64,000 bases of DNA, from positions 269,139 through 333,138 of the forward strand of contig BGKB01000042.1 of the NCBI GenBank assembly GCA_003116975.1. The letters run 5' to 3'. Below are positions 1 to 10,435 of the stretch, one piece after another. The notes under the pieces are model-generated. The model did not search any database. It was given only the letters and a program-made list of their open reading frames with translations, and had not been told where the DNA came from. Position 1 is the stretch's first letter. Each line of letters opens with the position of its first letter. The DNA comes from Aurantiochytrium sp. KH105. Its lineage: Eukaryota > Sar > Bigyra > Thraustochytrida > Thraustochytriidae. The position numbers and the translations under genes were made by a program.

Positions 1-448
1 CGTTTCTCGCCGTTGGGCGAACGATCGACCAACCGATTCGAAAAAAAAATCAATGCCGGAGGGGTCTAGGTGCCGATTGGCCTTCTTTTTTTGGGACATT
101 TCACTCGCGAACTCCGTGTTAATTGGCTCTTCATGCTCACATTCGCGCTGAGTTCTAGCCCTTGCCTTTACAGTCAACCCAAGAAAAAAAAAAGAAAAAG
201 AATGGGCGGCGAGCACGTAGGTATAGGCCTATAAGTAGGCGAGTGTTGAGTACTCGGCGATTGAACCATCCCAACAAAACGGCTTGGGCTATCTATCCTT
301 GGTGGCGCGCGACAACGTGCGCGGCGACGCGCGTTGACAACATAGAGCCGTCTGCGAGCGGGCGCCGGACAGGGTGCTTCTCGCGTGCGCGACCGTCAGC
401 GCCACATTTTCTAGCGGCATTCGCGGTTGGACAAGCAAAGTAGCCGCC
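1..448. other. 5' flank of the ZIP11-like gene
   Basis: No gene is supported here. The stretch holds an A-rich run around 180-200. It presumably contains the promoter and 5' UTR of the transporter that starts at 449, but I see no convincing TATA or initiator element. Open frames crossing it use non-ATG starts and have no protein-like character. Confidence 0.5.
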
Positions 449-1492
449 ATGATCATCCTCCCGCCAGGGTTCGAAGACTATGGCGCCGTGTGGCAGGGGG
501 TGTACGGGACGTGCTTTACGTGGTTCGTGACAGCACTCGGGGCAGCCACCGTCATGCTCGTGCCAGAAGGCCTTGCAGAAGCAACAGAAGGAAAATTACT
601 CGATGCGAGTCTTGGGTTCGCTGGCGGCGTCATGCTCGCGGCGAGCTACTGGTCCCTTCTTGCACCGTCTATCGAAATGGCCGAAGAAGCTGGCTATGGT
701 GATTTGAGCTTTTTGCCAGCAGCCATTGGATTTCTCGCAGGTGCCTTTTTCGTCTTTTTGGCTGACTTTGTCCTGCCCGAATCCGCCGATGACCCAGAGG
801 CCTACCTGCGCGAAGCAGCAGAATTGCACGCCAAAAAGACGGACGACGCCATTGGGTACGAATCCGCAACATCCAGCAACGCAAACACGGAAACGTCAGC
901 TAGTGCGACCAATGTCCGCCATCGTAAAAAGGATAATATCAAGGCGTCGTCCTCGGTCGAGCCCGAAGAAAACCTTTCAGCCAGCAATCTCGAGCATGAA
1001 GCACGCCTTTTGGCTCAGCAAAAGTCCAAGTCATGGCGCCGTTTGCTTCTTCTTGTCATAGCGGTTACCATTCACAATTTTCCAGAGGGACTTGCCGTCG
1101 GCGTGGGCTTTGGAGGGGTTGGAGTCACCAAATCTGCGACGCTTGAGGCCGCCGAAGTGCTTACGCTCGGTATTGGAATTCAAAATTTCCCTGAAGGCCT
1201 CGCTGTCTCGCTACCCATGCGTAGACTTGGCTACTCCAAGTGGTGGTGCTTTTTCTACGGTCAATTGAGTGGCATGGTGGAACCCATTGGTGGATTTCTT
1301 GGCGCCGCTGGTGTGCAATATGCACAACCTGCGCTCCCTTATGCACTCGCCTTTGCAGCTGGGGCCATGGTCTACGTCGTGGTGGACTCTATTGTGCCCG
1401 AAGCGCAAACTCGAGGAAATAGCAAGATGGCCACGTGGGGCGCCATGGTTGGCTTCCTCGTGATGATGACTCTTGATGTTGCCCTTGGCTGA
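449..1492 (+). CDS. SLC39A11: ZIP11-type zinc/metal transporter (SLC39A11 family)
   Basis: Predicted multi-pass divalent-metal (Zn2+) transporter of 347 residues, close to animal ZIP11 in length and order. Seen: an N-terminal hydrophobic segment, then LGFAGGVMLAASYWSLLAP, typical of this subfamily. A hydrophilic, poorly conserved loop follows at about residues 120-195. Two ZIP metal-site helices carry HNFPEGLAVG (H209) and GIQNFPEGLAVS (N246). Then come GQLSGMVEP, PYALAFAAGAMVYVVVD and the C-terminal LVMMTLDVALG. The frame stays open upstream to about 374, but 449 is its first ATG and has a good context (gccgccATG). ZIP11 proteins are placed in Golgi, nuclear or plasma membranes in animals; location here is unknown. 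The next gene is 4.1 kb downstream. Subfamily assignment is firm; the substrate is inferred. Confidence 0.93.
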   Translation: MIILPPGFEDYGAVWQGVYGTCFTWFVTALGAATVMLVPEGLAEATEGKLLDASLGFAGGVMLAASYWSLLAPSIEMAEEAGYGDLSFLPAAIGFLAGAFFVFLADFVLPESADDPEAYLREAAELHAKKTDDAIGYESATSSNANTETSASATNVRHRKKDNIKASSSVEPEENLSASNLEHEARLLAQQKSKSWRRLLLLVIAVTIHNFPEGLAVGVGFGGVGVTKSATLEAAEVLTLGIGIQNFPEGLAVSLPMRRLGYSKWWCFFYGQLSGMVEPIGGFLGAAGVQYAQPALPYALAFAAGAMVYVVVDSIVPEAQTRGNSKMATWGAMVGFLVMMTLDVALG

Positions 1493-4400
1493 AGATGAAA
1501 ACAGCATGAGTGAAAGCAAAAGCTGTACAGAACTGACTGTGAGTAGACTTGAATGCAGCATTATCGAGAAATAGGGTAGGACCTGCGTTTTCGACTGGGT
1601 TTCATATGAAATTGAAATTTTCTTCGTTCCAAGAAATCAGATGGAAAAGCAAACTCGAAGAATAGGCCTAGTCCTGTTTTCCCATGCGAATAAGCGAATA
1701 AGCAAAAAAATACGTTTGTGCGTAAAGCCCGCTTCAATCTTACTGGCCCTCCCTGGCCGTCTCCATTACAACCAACGGCTTGCTTGAAAGTTTTTGTCCA
1801 ATACAGAACAGCGCCTGCCCATTCGCAAGAAGTGACAGCACTTCATTGCGATGTGTCTAACTCGCTTTGTATTGCAGCAATATTTCAGTCTCATGTACCA
1901 GGCCTACTTGACGAACCGCTCAACCGTCTTCATGCTTCTCATCAGAGGGCGACGTTGCCAAACAGGCTGTCCTTGGTTCCCAAACGATCGCAAAACGCCC
2001 TTGCACAAAGACTCTCTCCATGGCTTTGCTTCCCCAGTCCCAGCCGGTTCGGCCGTACGGCGCGGATGGCTTCAAAATCATTTTTATACAAATCGAAAGA
2101 AGACAAGCCAGACAGCTCGAGTGACTGCGAGACGCTGAGAATGGGCATCAAGAGACTGTTGCTAGGAGGCCTATTTAAAACGACAGAGCTTCAGGCTCAC
2201 ACGAGCCGGACTGTCCTTCGGCCTCTGACCGTCTCTAAATTCCCCAACCATCTCCCTTTCCATGACTCATACAAACATTCGTTGTAGACCGCGTCATGTA
2301 GCCGCGTACATCCATCCATTGCGTTTTCCCGTGTCGCCAAAGTGCACGGTCCAATACAATGCGACGGTGACTGGAGTCATGCTTACAGCTGCGAGCTGAC
2401 TGTGGGGCTGGGCTTAGATGCCAGCCATTCTAGAAATACTCTTCGCTTCCCCTTAGGCGCCATGGCAGCGACACGACAACTCCTCGCGAAAAGGATCCAA
2501 TCGCCGCATTGGTGGCCGTGCCGATCGACGTAAGGCCAGGCTCCGTATACCGCCTGCGCCGGCCAGGAAAGGTGAATAAGGAAGCAAGCAGAGACGCAAG
2601 CCCCACCCCAGTCAGCCGACGGGGCCTATCCCCCGGTTGGAAGATAGGCATCGCTGATGGACTTGGCGGTTGGGCCACTTGTCACGGGCAACAAACGGCG
2701 CGGAGTCCCAGAAGAAAGAATGCAACTAGCGCTCCGTGAGCGACTGCGACTGCGCCTGCGAGTCTCCATCTTGGCGCGGCGAGATGCGCTGATCGGAGCC
2801 GAAAACCATTGATCAGCCACGGGATCAAGATGAAAGCCGCTGTGATTCGACCTGAGAACTATAGAGTCCGCAATCATGGCACCTCACAGCCCAACACAGA
2901 AAATGTGCGCCCGCTGCCGGGCGCATGATTTGAGGCTGCGAGAACAAAATCATCATTTATAAATGGGGCGCCATCCATTTCTGATTTTTTTCTTTCTTTT
3001 TTTCTACTTCTTTCCCAACCATGCCACAGCTAGCAGCAGCAGCAGCAGCGGCAGCTAGCAAAAGAGATTATTGAAGAATGGAAGTTTAAAATTTTAATTT
3101 TAAAAAAAAAAGGGATAACGTTTGACGTTGCTAGGCAGGCAGTGTGGCGGGAGCAGGAAGTGGAAAAATTTACTGGCTTGATTGGCAGCTGCAGCTGCTG
3201 CAACTGCCCCTTGCCGACGATCTGCCACACTGCGAGTAACAGCGTGGAGGAGCGAGCTCTAGCAAGACGTCCTGGAGTGTCGTCGTAGAGTCTGCCCGAG
3301 TAGAGCCAGGATGATGCTTCACATGTCGGGCTGACAATGGCAAGGGTGGCAAGCATCGCAGGCAGTCAGGCAGGCAAGCAGGCGGCTGGCTCTGGCTCGT
3401 GGTGGCGTGAACGTGCGTCGCGTTGGGACTGTTTGGCTCTCGCCGCACCACCCGCCAGTGGTCCTCGCTGTGGGAGGAGACTAGCGACGCCTAGGCGGCT
3501 TTAGCCTGGCTCCGAACGCCAATCGAGCTGCAGCAGCCAGCAGCCATGGCAGCTGCAGCAGCTGCATGCTGCGCACATTTTGCGTCCATACCGCAGGTTT
3601 TGCCCTGCTCGACCGCTTTTCTACTTGCCACGTCGGATGTGGAATGGCTTCATCCATTACTAAGGAGGTGCCCAGCTGCGAAAGTCTGCCACGCTATGTT
3701 GCGCTGTTCTGTGCTGCGTATTTGGTTGGCGCCGCGCTGCGTTGGAGAACGCGCTTCGACTCACTAGGTGGGCGTCTGCCGGCACTCGCCAGCGCTCACG
3801 CAGCAGACTGAGGAAGATCAAGTGCGCGGTCCGAATCCTCAATACCATCGGCCACGCCAGCGGCAGTAGTACCGAGCCATGCCGAGCCATCCAGCGCCGT
3901 CCAGTGCCGTGCCACGCCATGCAATGCAGAGCGGTGCAGAAAGGAAGTGCGTGACACCTTGCCGGCGCTGGCGTCATGCTCCTTGCTCGCCTCGGGCATT
4001 GAAAAGGAGCGGGAGCGGCATGATCACGGCTCCGAAGCGCCCCGTCAGCGAGGCTTTGGCGGGTCTGCAGCGCAGCAGGCGCCTTCTTGCCCTTCTCCTT
4101 TCTACCCACTGGCACCATCCTGAAGCGAACGAGCTTGATTGCCTCGCTCGGCAGCGATGCGACCAACAACTTGCCTGAAAGCCCGGCCTTTGCGAGCGGG
4201 GGCGGCGGGATCCCGTGCAGTGCGTATACAGTGCGCCACGCGGCCCGGAACCCGGCAGTGCGCCAGGGCGCGGGCCTGGCGGAATGACTCCTGGCCGTCC
4301 GGCGGAGTCATTCTGGCCGGGAGGGGTTTCCTGACCGGGCGAGCGGGCGGCAGCGAGGACCCGGGGCCGGGGCCGGAAGAGGGAAGCTGCGGCGAGGAAG

Positions 4401-5603
4401 GCGGGCTCCGCGCGACCTTCCTGGCGGAGCCGCGGAGGCCTCGCGGCTCGGTAGCGAGGGCGAGGGCTTCTTGGGCTTGGGTCCTAACATGGCATTGCAC
4501 CGGAGGGGGGCTCGCGCCGCGCGTTCCGCTGCGCTTCCGGCCCCGTGTGCGCGGAAAGAAATGGGAGAGAGAGAGAGAGAGCGAGAGCGAGACGCGGCAG
4601 GCTCGAGGGCCGAGGAGCTGGCGCGGCATGCGCCGCCCGAGCTTCACCTGGCTGGTTGGCAGAGTAAGGCGCAGGACGTGATGAAGGACGGTGGTAGGCG
4701 AGCAAGCAGGGAAACAAGGTGAGGCAAAGGGCGGCCGCTCTATATTTCTCGAGATGCATCACGGAAAATGGTGTTGCGGAGCGAGAGAGCAACCTGCCAG
4801 CCACCCAGCTAGCTAGCCCATGGCGAGCGCAGCGCACGTGCCTTTTCGACCGTGGCCGTTCTGAAGCGCGTTTGGGGTGCTGTCAGAGGTCCCGGAGAGA
4901 AATGCTTTCCACGCCTACAACCAAGTCGCCGTGCTGCGTCCGTGATGGACGACGTGATCAAGATGGCCGCCCGCCCGGTTGACGCTGCGAGAGCTGATCG
5001 CGTCCTCCCCGTCAGCTCAATAAAATGGGCGCGATGGGGCATTCCGTCACCTTGCTGTCGTGTTGACGGCGTTTGCGAGCGAAGCTGAGCGAAATCAGCG
5101 CCTCCTCCTAGCTCAGAGGGCGCCAATATGGAGGGCCCTCCTTCGGCTCTCGGCTTGGAAGTTAAACATCGCCCTGCAGGCGTGGTGGGGAAGCCGCCGG
5201 TTGGCGTCTTCGAGGCAACTCTCTTGAAAAAAAACAAACGGGCTGACTGCCTGTCTGGCTGGCTGCCAGGTCCTCTGCTGGGCACCGTGCCGACAGACCG
5301 AATGTCTGTGTCCTCGATCATGTCAAAAGAGCAGGGCAGGACGCATGCGGTCCAGCGATAATTTGTGGCAGCATGTGAGGGGGACTGGGGTGGAAAGTGC
5401 TGAGGGCGGGACGAGGACCAGGCCTTTTTTTCTTATACTCTTTTACATCCTTCTTGTTGTTGTTCTCCCTCTTTTTCATATTTATCATTACTGGAGCTAA
5501 AGACCTTGAAAAGATTGCGGCCGACGAACGAGCCGAAAAGCAAAACCAAAACTCGATCTCAGCAGAAGTGAGATCAGCCAAAGCTATCGCAAGCCGAGAC
5601 AAG
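1493..5603. other. Intergenic region, no supported gene
   Basis: About 4.1 kb between the transporter and the first array gene. AT-richer up to about 3.1 kb, then increasingly GC-rich. It holds CAG/CTG-rich stretches near 3028-3060 and 3530-3570, a GA-dinucleotide tract near 4563-4592, and a CAAGATGGC-type motif at 4959. A pyrimidine-rich stretch at 5425-5490 precedes the array gene. The longest open frame (1718-2287) begins at GTG and does not look like protein. I see no tRNA or other RNA gene. Confidence 0.5.
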
Positions 5604-8600
5604 ATGGCGCCCGCGCAGTATCTGCGCGCTAGCGCAGTGCTCCTCGCGGTGCTCTTCGTAAACGCCCAGGACAATGACACGTGCACCGGGCCAGCAATGT
5701 GCTCGCCCACGCTCCAGCAATTTGATATTCTGACGGAGAACCCGGAATGCTCATGCACTGTGAGCCCGGCGGATGCCGACGAGCCTCTGACTCTCGAGGC
5801 ATGCTGCGTGACAGACGAGACCGCCTCGTCCGACTCTTGCCGCGAGATCCAGCTGGTTGCCTCCCAGTACAGCCGTGAGGCGACCGTCGACACCGTCGCC
5901 GTGGACGCCACGCTCTCCATCCCGGTAACCTTTTCGACCACCGATGCCGCGAGCAGCTCATGCACGCGCACCTGCTCCATGTACGGTGACCCCGAGGGCA
6001 TTTCCTTTTGCGGTGATATCCGTGAATTCATTCTCTGCGACGGCCGCATCGACGATGTTGACAGTGATGATGTATGCCAACAGAGTAAGAGCGTTTGCGA
6101 GAGCCGCACCGATTACTACGGCAACCAATGCGTCTACTTGCCCGACCAGGAGGGCTCGACGTGGAGCGACTTTGACACTGATGGCTCCCCTTGCCAGATG
6201 GATCCCTCGGCCGAAGCCCCTGTGCAGGTCATGTACAGCCGCGCGCCTTTGAGCGGCTCGGGCGACTCGTACGCCGTTTCTGCCACCATCGGAGAGCGCG
6301 GCATCATGACCTCGATCACGATCGAGTACAATGGCGTCTCCTCGACGCTCTCGTCGGACGACTGCATTGCCAACCCTGGCGAGACGAGCGCGTGGTCGAA
6401 CGTGGACAACATTGCCGACTACGGCACGGCCCAGGTGAACGGAGGTGGCGCTCAGGTCGTGTGGGACTTTTCCATTGCCGATATGGATCTCCACCTTGTC
6501 TGCCAGCAGATGAGCGAGACCCGTACCCGCTGGGACGTCGACTCGCTCAGTGTGAGCACGTCCGCCGCCGAGGCCGCTTCGACGCTTACGGAGACCGGCT
6601 TTTGCGTGACTTCCGAGTTCAACACGGGCGAGGCTACGCAGACGGAGCTCTTTGAGACTGGCTTCCACTCGTACTGCCTCGAGCGCGCAACTCCGAACCT
6701 TTTGGTGTGCCGCACCCTTTCCAAGGAGTGCACGCGTGACGTCTACGAGGCAACCGTGGACGAGTTTTGTGAGAGCGCCAAGGGACAAATGGGCATCAGC
6801 GTGAGCAAGTGCAAGAAGCAGATCAAGAAACAGATCAAGCACGAGGTTAAGAACAGAAGCTCGAAGGATATCTGGGCCAAGCTTTACTGCCACGTTGTGG
6901 AGAACGGAAGCAAATCGGGAATCAAGTCGTGCCTGAAGAAGATTGATGACTTTGGCTTTGTCGAGGTGTACTCGGAGACCAGCTCGATGCTGACAACCTC
7001 TAGCTCGTCGTGCGATTTGAGCGCTTCCCTTGCGGTGGTCACGGACGAGGAGGACGAGTGCTTTGATGGCATGCACGTCGAGGTCGTGTACGATGGCACC
7101 CGCACGCGTGTCGCGTCGGTGCCTGCGTCCCGTTTGGTGTGCGAGGAGCCCCTCGTGCTCACGGGTGAGGACTACCCGACTCTTTTCGTTGAGGACAGCG
7201 ACATCTACCTCGTACAGTGCGGACTCACAGAGTCTTGCGCCGCGCAGCGTGGCTTCCGTGACGTGCCTGCGATTTCGATTGGCAGCGAGTCGTCTTCGTC
7301 GTCTTACGTGACCCTTTCTCTGGGCGAGTCGTCGAGCACCTCGACGTCCGACAGCGCGCCATCGATCTGCGAAAGTGCCGAGTCTGACACTGTGGAGAGC
7401 TGCCCATACTGCTGTGAGCTGCAGGACACCCCGGATTCGTCGATTTGCCTTGATGTCACGGTCTCGACCTCGCCTTACTGTGACGCGAGCAACCCGCCCA
7501 CGGATGTTGACTGCTCGGATGTGGTCGCCGAGGACTCGGACGTGTACGTCGACATTACCCTCATTACCACGCCGGCGGAGACGACGTGCTGCCACACTTG
7601 CACGGCCTGGGGTGACCCGAAACTGTACGCTTTTGATGGATGGGATGAGACGCCGGCCGAGTGGATCGAGTGCGATGGCCGCAACCCGAACTCGAACTGC
7701 AACTTTCAGGAGTCCGTGTGCGACAAGCAGGTGGATCACTTGGGCAACGCGTGCGTGTGGAACGAGACTGTGAGCGAGTATCTTGAGAACGACCGTTCGG
7801 CTGTTGGATTTTACGGAAGCCCGTGCCAGCCCGACTGGGAGGCTGCCGCAGAAAACGGATGGCGCTCGAACATCACCATGTACGAGACGGATTCTTGGAT
7901 GCTGCGCGTCTTCCTTGGCGAGCGCAGTGTGCTGACGACTCTGGAGTTCGAGCTCGCCTCGGGCGGCTACCACGAGTTTGATCCCGCAATGTGCTTTGGA
8001 GATGATCTTTCGGATGCCTGGACGAGCTACGGCGACGCTAGCTCAACGCCTGCTGGTGATGGCATTGAGTACGAGTGTGGCGATATCGACACGAACGGTC
8101 TTGAGCGCCCTTGCGCGATGACAAACTCGGCGACCAGCACTTTTGTCCAGATTCGCTGCATTCGCGTTGAGATGGACGATGTCTACCAGGGCTACCGCAT
8201 TAACATTGTGGGTGTGTCGGAGTTCTCCCAGAGCGGCGAGTACGCTTCTGTGGGCGGTTTCTGCGTGGATGACTCGCTGGAGGGCCCGATCGGTGAGTCG
8301 ACTGACAATGTCGACGCTGGTGACGAGTGCGGCCTTGACATGAACGATCTCGGCACGCAGCTGAGCCTGGGCCGTCTGTGCAAGGACATTTACCACCCGA
8401 CGTGCACGTCGAATGAGGCTGACGAGGCGATCCGGCGCTGGTGCAAGTACCAGGCCGTGCTTCCGCTGGAGGACAAGCTTTCGTGCGCGGAGGACATCCT
8501 CGGCACAAGCGACGATGACGCAAAGGAGGAGGCTTGGCGCGACTACTTTTGCCAGCAGTTCCCCGGTGAGGTGAGGAAGTGCAAGAAGGGCTACCGTGCC

Positions 8601-8948
8601 TATTTGGACACGACGCCAACGGCGACTATGTGCTTTTCGTCCGTGGACGAGGTTGCTGCCTTTGGCCACGATCCCTGCATGGTTGGTACCTCGGTGACTG
8701 CCGCTTCTGGCGATGAGATTCTCTTTATCCCGGACCACATCCCGCCTTGCGACAACGTCCTGCGTGTCCCGGCGTCGAACTCCTCGTACGCTGCTCTCTT
8801 TACCTCGACGGTGGAGTTCAACAAGTGCGGTGTGCAGACTGCCGAGTGCCCTCTGTACACGGCTCTGCCCGAGGCTTTCTGCCGCACCGTCGACCCGTTC
8901 TCGGTGCAGCTCACCTACTCGGCGGGCAACCTTTGCGGCGCTGCCTAA
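5604..8948 (+). CDS. Secreted Cys-rich double-GDP-module protein, array member 1 of 5
   Basis: Predicted secreted protein of 1,114 residues, function unknown. Residues 1-21 (MAPAQYLRASAVLLAVLFVNA) look like a signal peptide, and 5604 is the first ATG in a frame open from about 5397. No C-terminal anchor is seen. Two related halves: half A has YGDPEG (G128), CDGRIDD, DYYGNQCVYLPD, GSPCQMD and GERGIMT; half B repeats these as WGDPK (G670), CDGRNP, DHLGNACVW, GSPCQPDW and GERSVLT. A Ser/Thr-rich hinge at about residues 558-585 joins them. Many paired cysteines and N-glycosylation sequons suggest an extracellular, disulphide-bonded fold. The GDP motif after a Cys-x-x-Cys resembles the VWD-domain GDPH signature; that link is inference. 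It resembles member 5 more than members 2-4. A hairpin follows the stop at 8964-8986. Confidence 0.9.
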   Translation: MAPAQYLRASAVLLAVLFVNAQDNDTCTGPAMCSPTLQQFDILTENPECSCTVSPADADEPLTLEACCVTDETASSDSCREIQLVASQYSREATVDTVAVDATLSIPVTFSTTDAASSSCTRTCSMYGDPEGISFCGDIREFILCDGRIDDVDSDDVCQQSKSVCESRTDYYGNQCVYLPDQEGSTWSDFDTDGSPCQMDPSAEAPVQVMYSRAPLSGSGDSYAVSATIGERGIMTSITIEYNGVSSTLSSDDCIANPGETSAWSNVDNIADYGTAQVNGGGAQVVWDFSIADMDLHLVCQQMSETRTRWDVDSLSVSTSAAEAASTLTETGFCVTSEFNTGEATQTELFETGFHSYCLERATPNLLVCRTLSKECTRDVYEATVDEFCESAKGQMGISVSKCKKQIKKQIKHEVKNRSSKDIWAKLYCHVVENGSKSGIKSCLKKIDDFGFVEVYSETSSMLTTSSSSCDLSASLAVVTDEEDECFDGMHVEVVYDGTRTRVASVPASRLVCEEPLVLTGEDYPTLFVEDSDIYLVQCGLTESCAAQRGFRDVPAISIGSESSSSSYVTLSLGESSSTSTSDSAPSICESAESDTVESCPYCCELQDTPDSSICLDVTVSTSPYCDASNPPTDVDCSDVVAEDSDVYVDITLITTPAETTCCHTCTAWGDPKLYAFDGWDETPAEWIECDGRNPNSNCNFQESVCDKQVDHLGNACVWNETVSEYLENDRSAVGFYGSPCQPDWEAAAENGWRSNITMYETDSWMLRVFLGERSVLTTLEFELASGGYHEFDPAMCFGDDLSDAWTSYGDASSTPAGDGIEYECGDIDTNGLERPCAMTNSATSTFVQIRCIRVEMDDVYQGYRINIVGVSEFSQSGEYASVGGFCVDDSLEGPIGESTDNVDAGDECGLDMNDLGTQLSLGRLCKDIYHPTCTSNEADEAIRRWCKYQAVLPLEDKLSCAEDILGTSDDDAKEEAWRDYFCQQFPGEVRKCKKGYRAYLDTTPTATMCFSSVDEVAAFGHDPCMVGTSVTAASGDEILFIPDHIPPCDNVLRVPASNSSYAALFTSTVEFNKCGVQTAECPLYTALPEAFCRTVDPFSVQLTYSAGNLCGAA

Positions 8949-8963
8949 ATTTATCATTCGTAT

Positions 8964-8986
8964 GGATGACCCGGCACGGGTCATCC
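8964..8986. other. Perfect 10-bp inverted repeat (3' UTR hairpin)
   Basis: Arms GGATGACCCG (8964-8973) and CGGGTCATCC (8977-8986) are exact reverse complements around the loop GCA. The hairpin begins 15 nt after the stop codon of array member 1, so the transcript could fold into a stable stem-loop. I did not see an equivalent after the other four members. A role in mRNA processing or stability is possible but unproven. Confidence 0.7.
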
Positions 8987-9680
8987 TGAGGTAGACTATT
9001 CTGGTACTTTTAACCCTTCTAAAAAAGGCATTTTGTCATCAACATGACCGTCTCCTTTTCTCTCCCTTTCTTTGTTTTCGGAAGAATGCTTGACGTTTGT
9101 CGGTAGCCAAGTGCAGTCTTGCAAAGAGACTCCAGAGGGAACGTAAGTCTCTTTAAATTTTAGCGCATTGGGCATGAATTTGCGGAGCATCCTTTTGACC
9201 CAACTCTTTATGCTTCAAAGCTCTCGAACGTTTCCCGAGCCATGTTTCAAGCGGCGGGCCCGGCAGCGATAGCCTCTCGCTTTGTATTCGCGCGGCGCAG
9301 CGCATTTTGAAGTATGTTGTCCACGATGCCACTGGCTGACAGTGGAGGAGGAGGACTTCGCAAATAAGGAAAAGGACCAGTGTGTTGGGCCGCGCTGTAT
9401 ACTGTACACCGTCCTGACATCAGTCAGCACACTTGCAACAATAATTTCGCCTGTACGGCGGAGCGATAACGGAGCGACCATGCTAAAGCCACACCCTTTC
9501 GCCGCGCACGCAATTGACGCACGCACCGACGCGCCTGGTGCGTAGTCCCCGTCCCGCGTCCTGTCCTCCTCGGGTACTCCTTGGCACTTTTCAGCGTTAG
9601 GTTCTCTCTTCAAGTTCTCGCGAGCTCACGTAAGCTCCCGCTGTCGAAGCAAACCAGCAATCTGCAAGATACGAACATGA
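8987..9680. other. Intergenic region, no supported gene
   Basis: About 0.7 kb between the hairpin downstream of array member 1 and the TPR pseudogene. Mixed composition; the open frames present lack protein-like features. Nothing else recognised. Confidence 0.45.
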
Positions 9681-10435
9681 GACCGAGCGACCTATACGGA
9701 TTGCCGTCACACCCGGTGAGGAGGAGGGATTCGAGGAGCAGCATCTTGAGCATCCTTCCTAGATCGCGAAGGTCATGGCAGACAACAATGAGATGCGCAA
9801 CGCCAAGTGCCACAAAGCTGAGGATAAGAAGATGATTGATGATGCTGTCGGAAAAATCGACAGGAACTCTACAGGAACTCTACAATGCTGAACATGGTGG
9901 TGAACGACCGTGTGCGGGAGTGGCATCTGCAAATGGCGCGACAAGCAGTCGACAAAACACGACAGCGAGAGTATGAAGAGGGTCTAGCGGATATTCCTTG
10001 GGATGCGGGGTCTCTTTTCACGAGCCAGAGCATATTCTATGAGGCCCTGACGTACTACGAGGAAGTGCTGTCGATTCGTGGGGGAAATTTGGCGACTGAC
10101 ATACCTTAGTGGCTCAGACGCTCAACAACATCACCGTAGTGTATGACTCGCAAGGCCGCTACAAGGAGGCCTTGGGGTCACTACGAGGAAGCGCTGTCGA
10201 TTAAGAAGGAAAGAAGGAAAGTCTTGGCGACTGGCATTCCGATGTGGCTCAAACGCTCAACAACATCGCCTCAATGTACTATTCAAAAGGCCGCTACGAG
10301 GAGGCCCTGGCGGTTTACGAGGAAGCGCTGTCGATTCGCGAGGAAAAGCTTGGCGACCGGCATCCCGATGTGGCGACCACGCTGAAAAACATGCGAAACA
10401 CGAGAGAGAGGATGCGAGCGAGCACGAAGAGATGA
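9681..10435 (+). pseudogene. Decayed TPR-repeat gene (kinesin-light-chain/NPHP3-style TPRs)
   Basis: Remnant of a gene with ~42-residue TPR units of the kinesin-light-chain type. The best unit (10241-10370) reads as VAQTLNNIASMYYSKGRYEE followed by ALAVYEEALSIREEKLGDRH. Two preceding units (about 10030-10108 and 10109-10240) are clearly the same repeat at DNA level but broken. Relative to the intact unit there is a 1-bp loss near 10081 and TGA where the Trp/Arg codon before the conserved His should be. There is also a 1-bp gain near 10180, and an extra gaaggaaa copy near 10205-10225. Upstream (9777-9890), AKVMADNNEMRNAKCHKAED and a helical stretch to 10000 probably belong to the same ancestral protein, with further stops. 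The last unit ends at TGA 10433-10435. The left boundary is uncertain. It sits between array members 1 and 2. Confidence 0.7.

Noticed and set aside
1718-2287. 189-codon open frame downstream of the ZIP11-like gene
   Set aside because: Starts at GTG, has no domain or hydrophobic signature, and its composition looks like translated non-coding DNA.
5397-5603. N-terminal extension of array member 1 with a hydrophobic stretch
   Set aside because: No ATG in the extension (it would start at GTG). The ATG at 5604 gives a signal peptide aligned with the other members; the hydrophobic part is a translated pyrimidine tract.
5958-7973. 671-codon minus-strand open frame inside array member 1 (and similar ones in members 2-4)
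   Set aside because: Mirror of a codon-biased, GC-rich coding strand; Arg/Val/Ala-rich with no motifs, while the + strand carries conserved family blocks.
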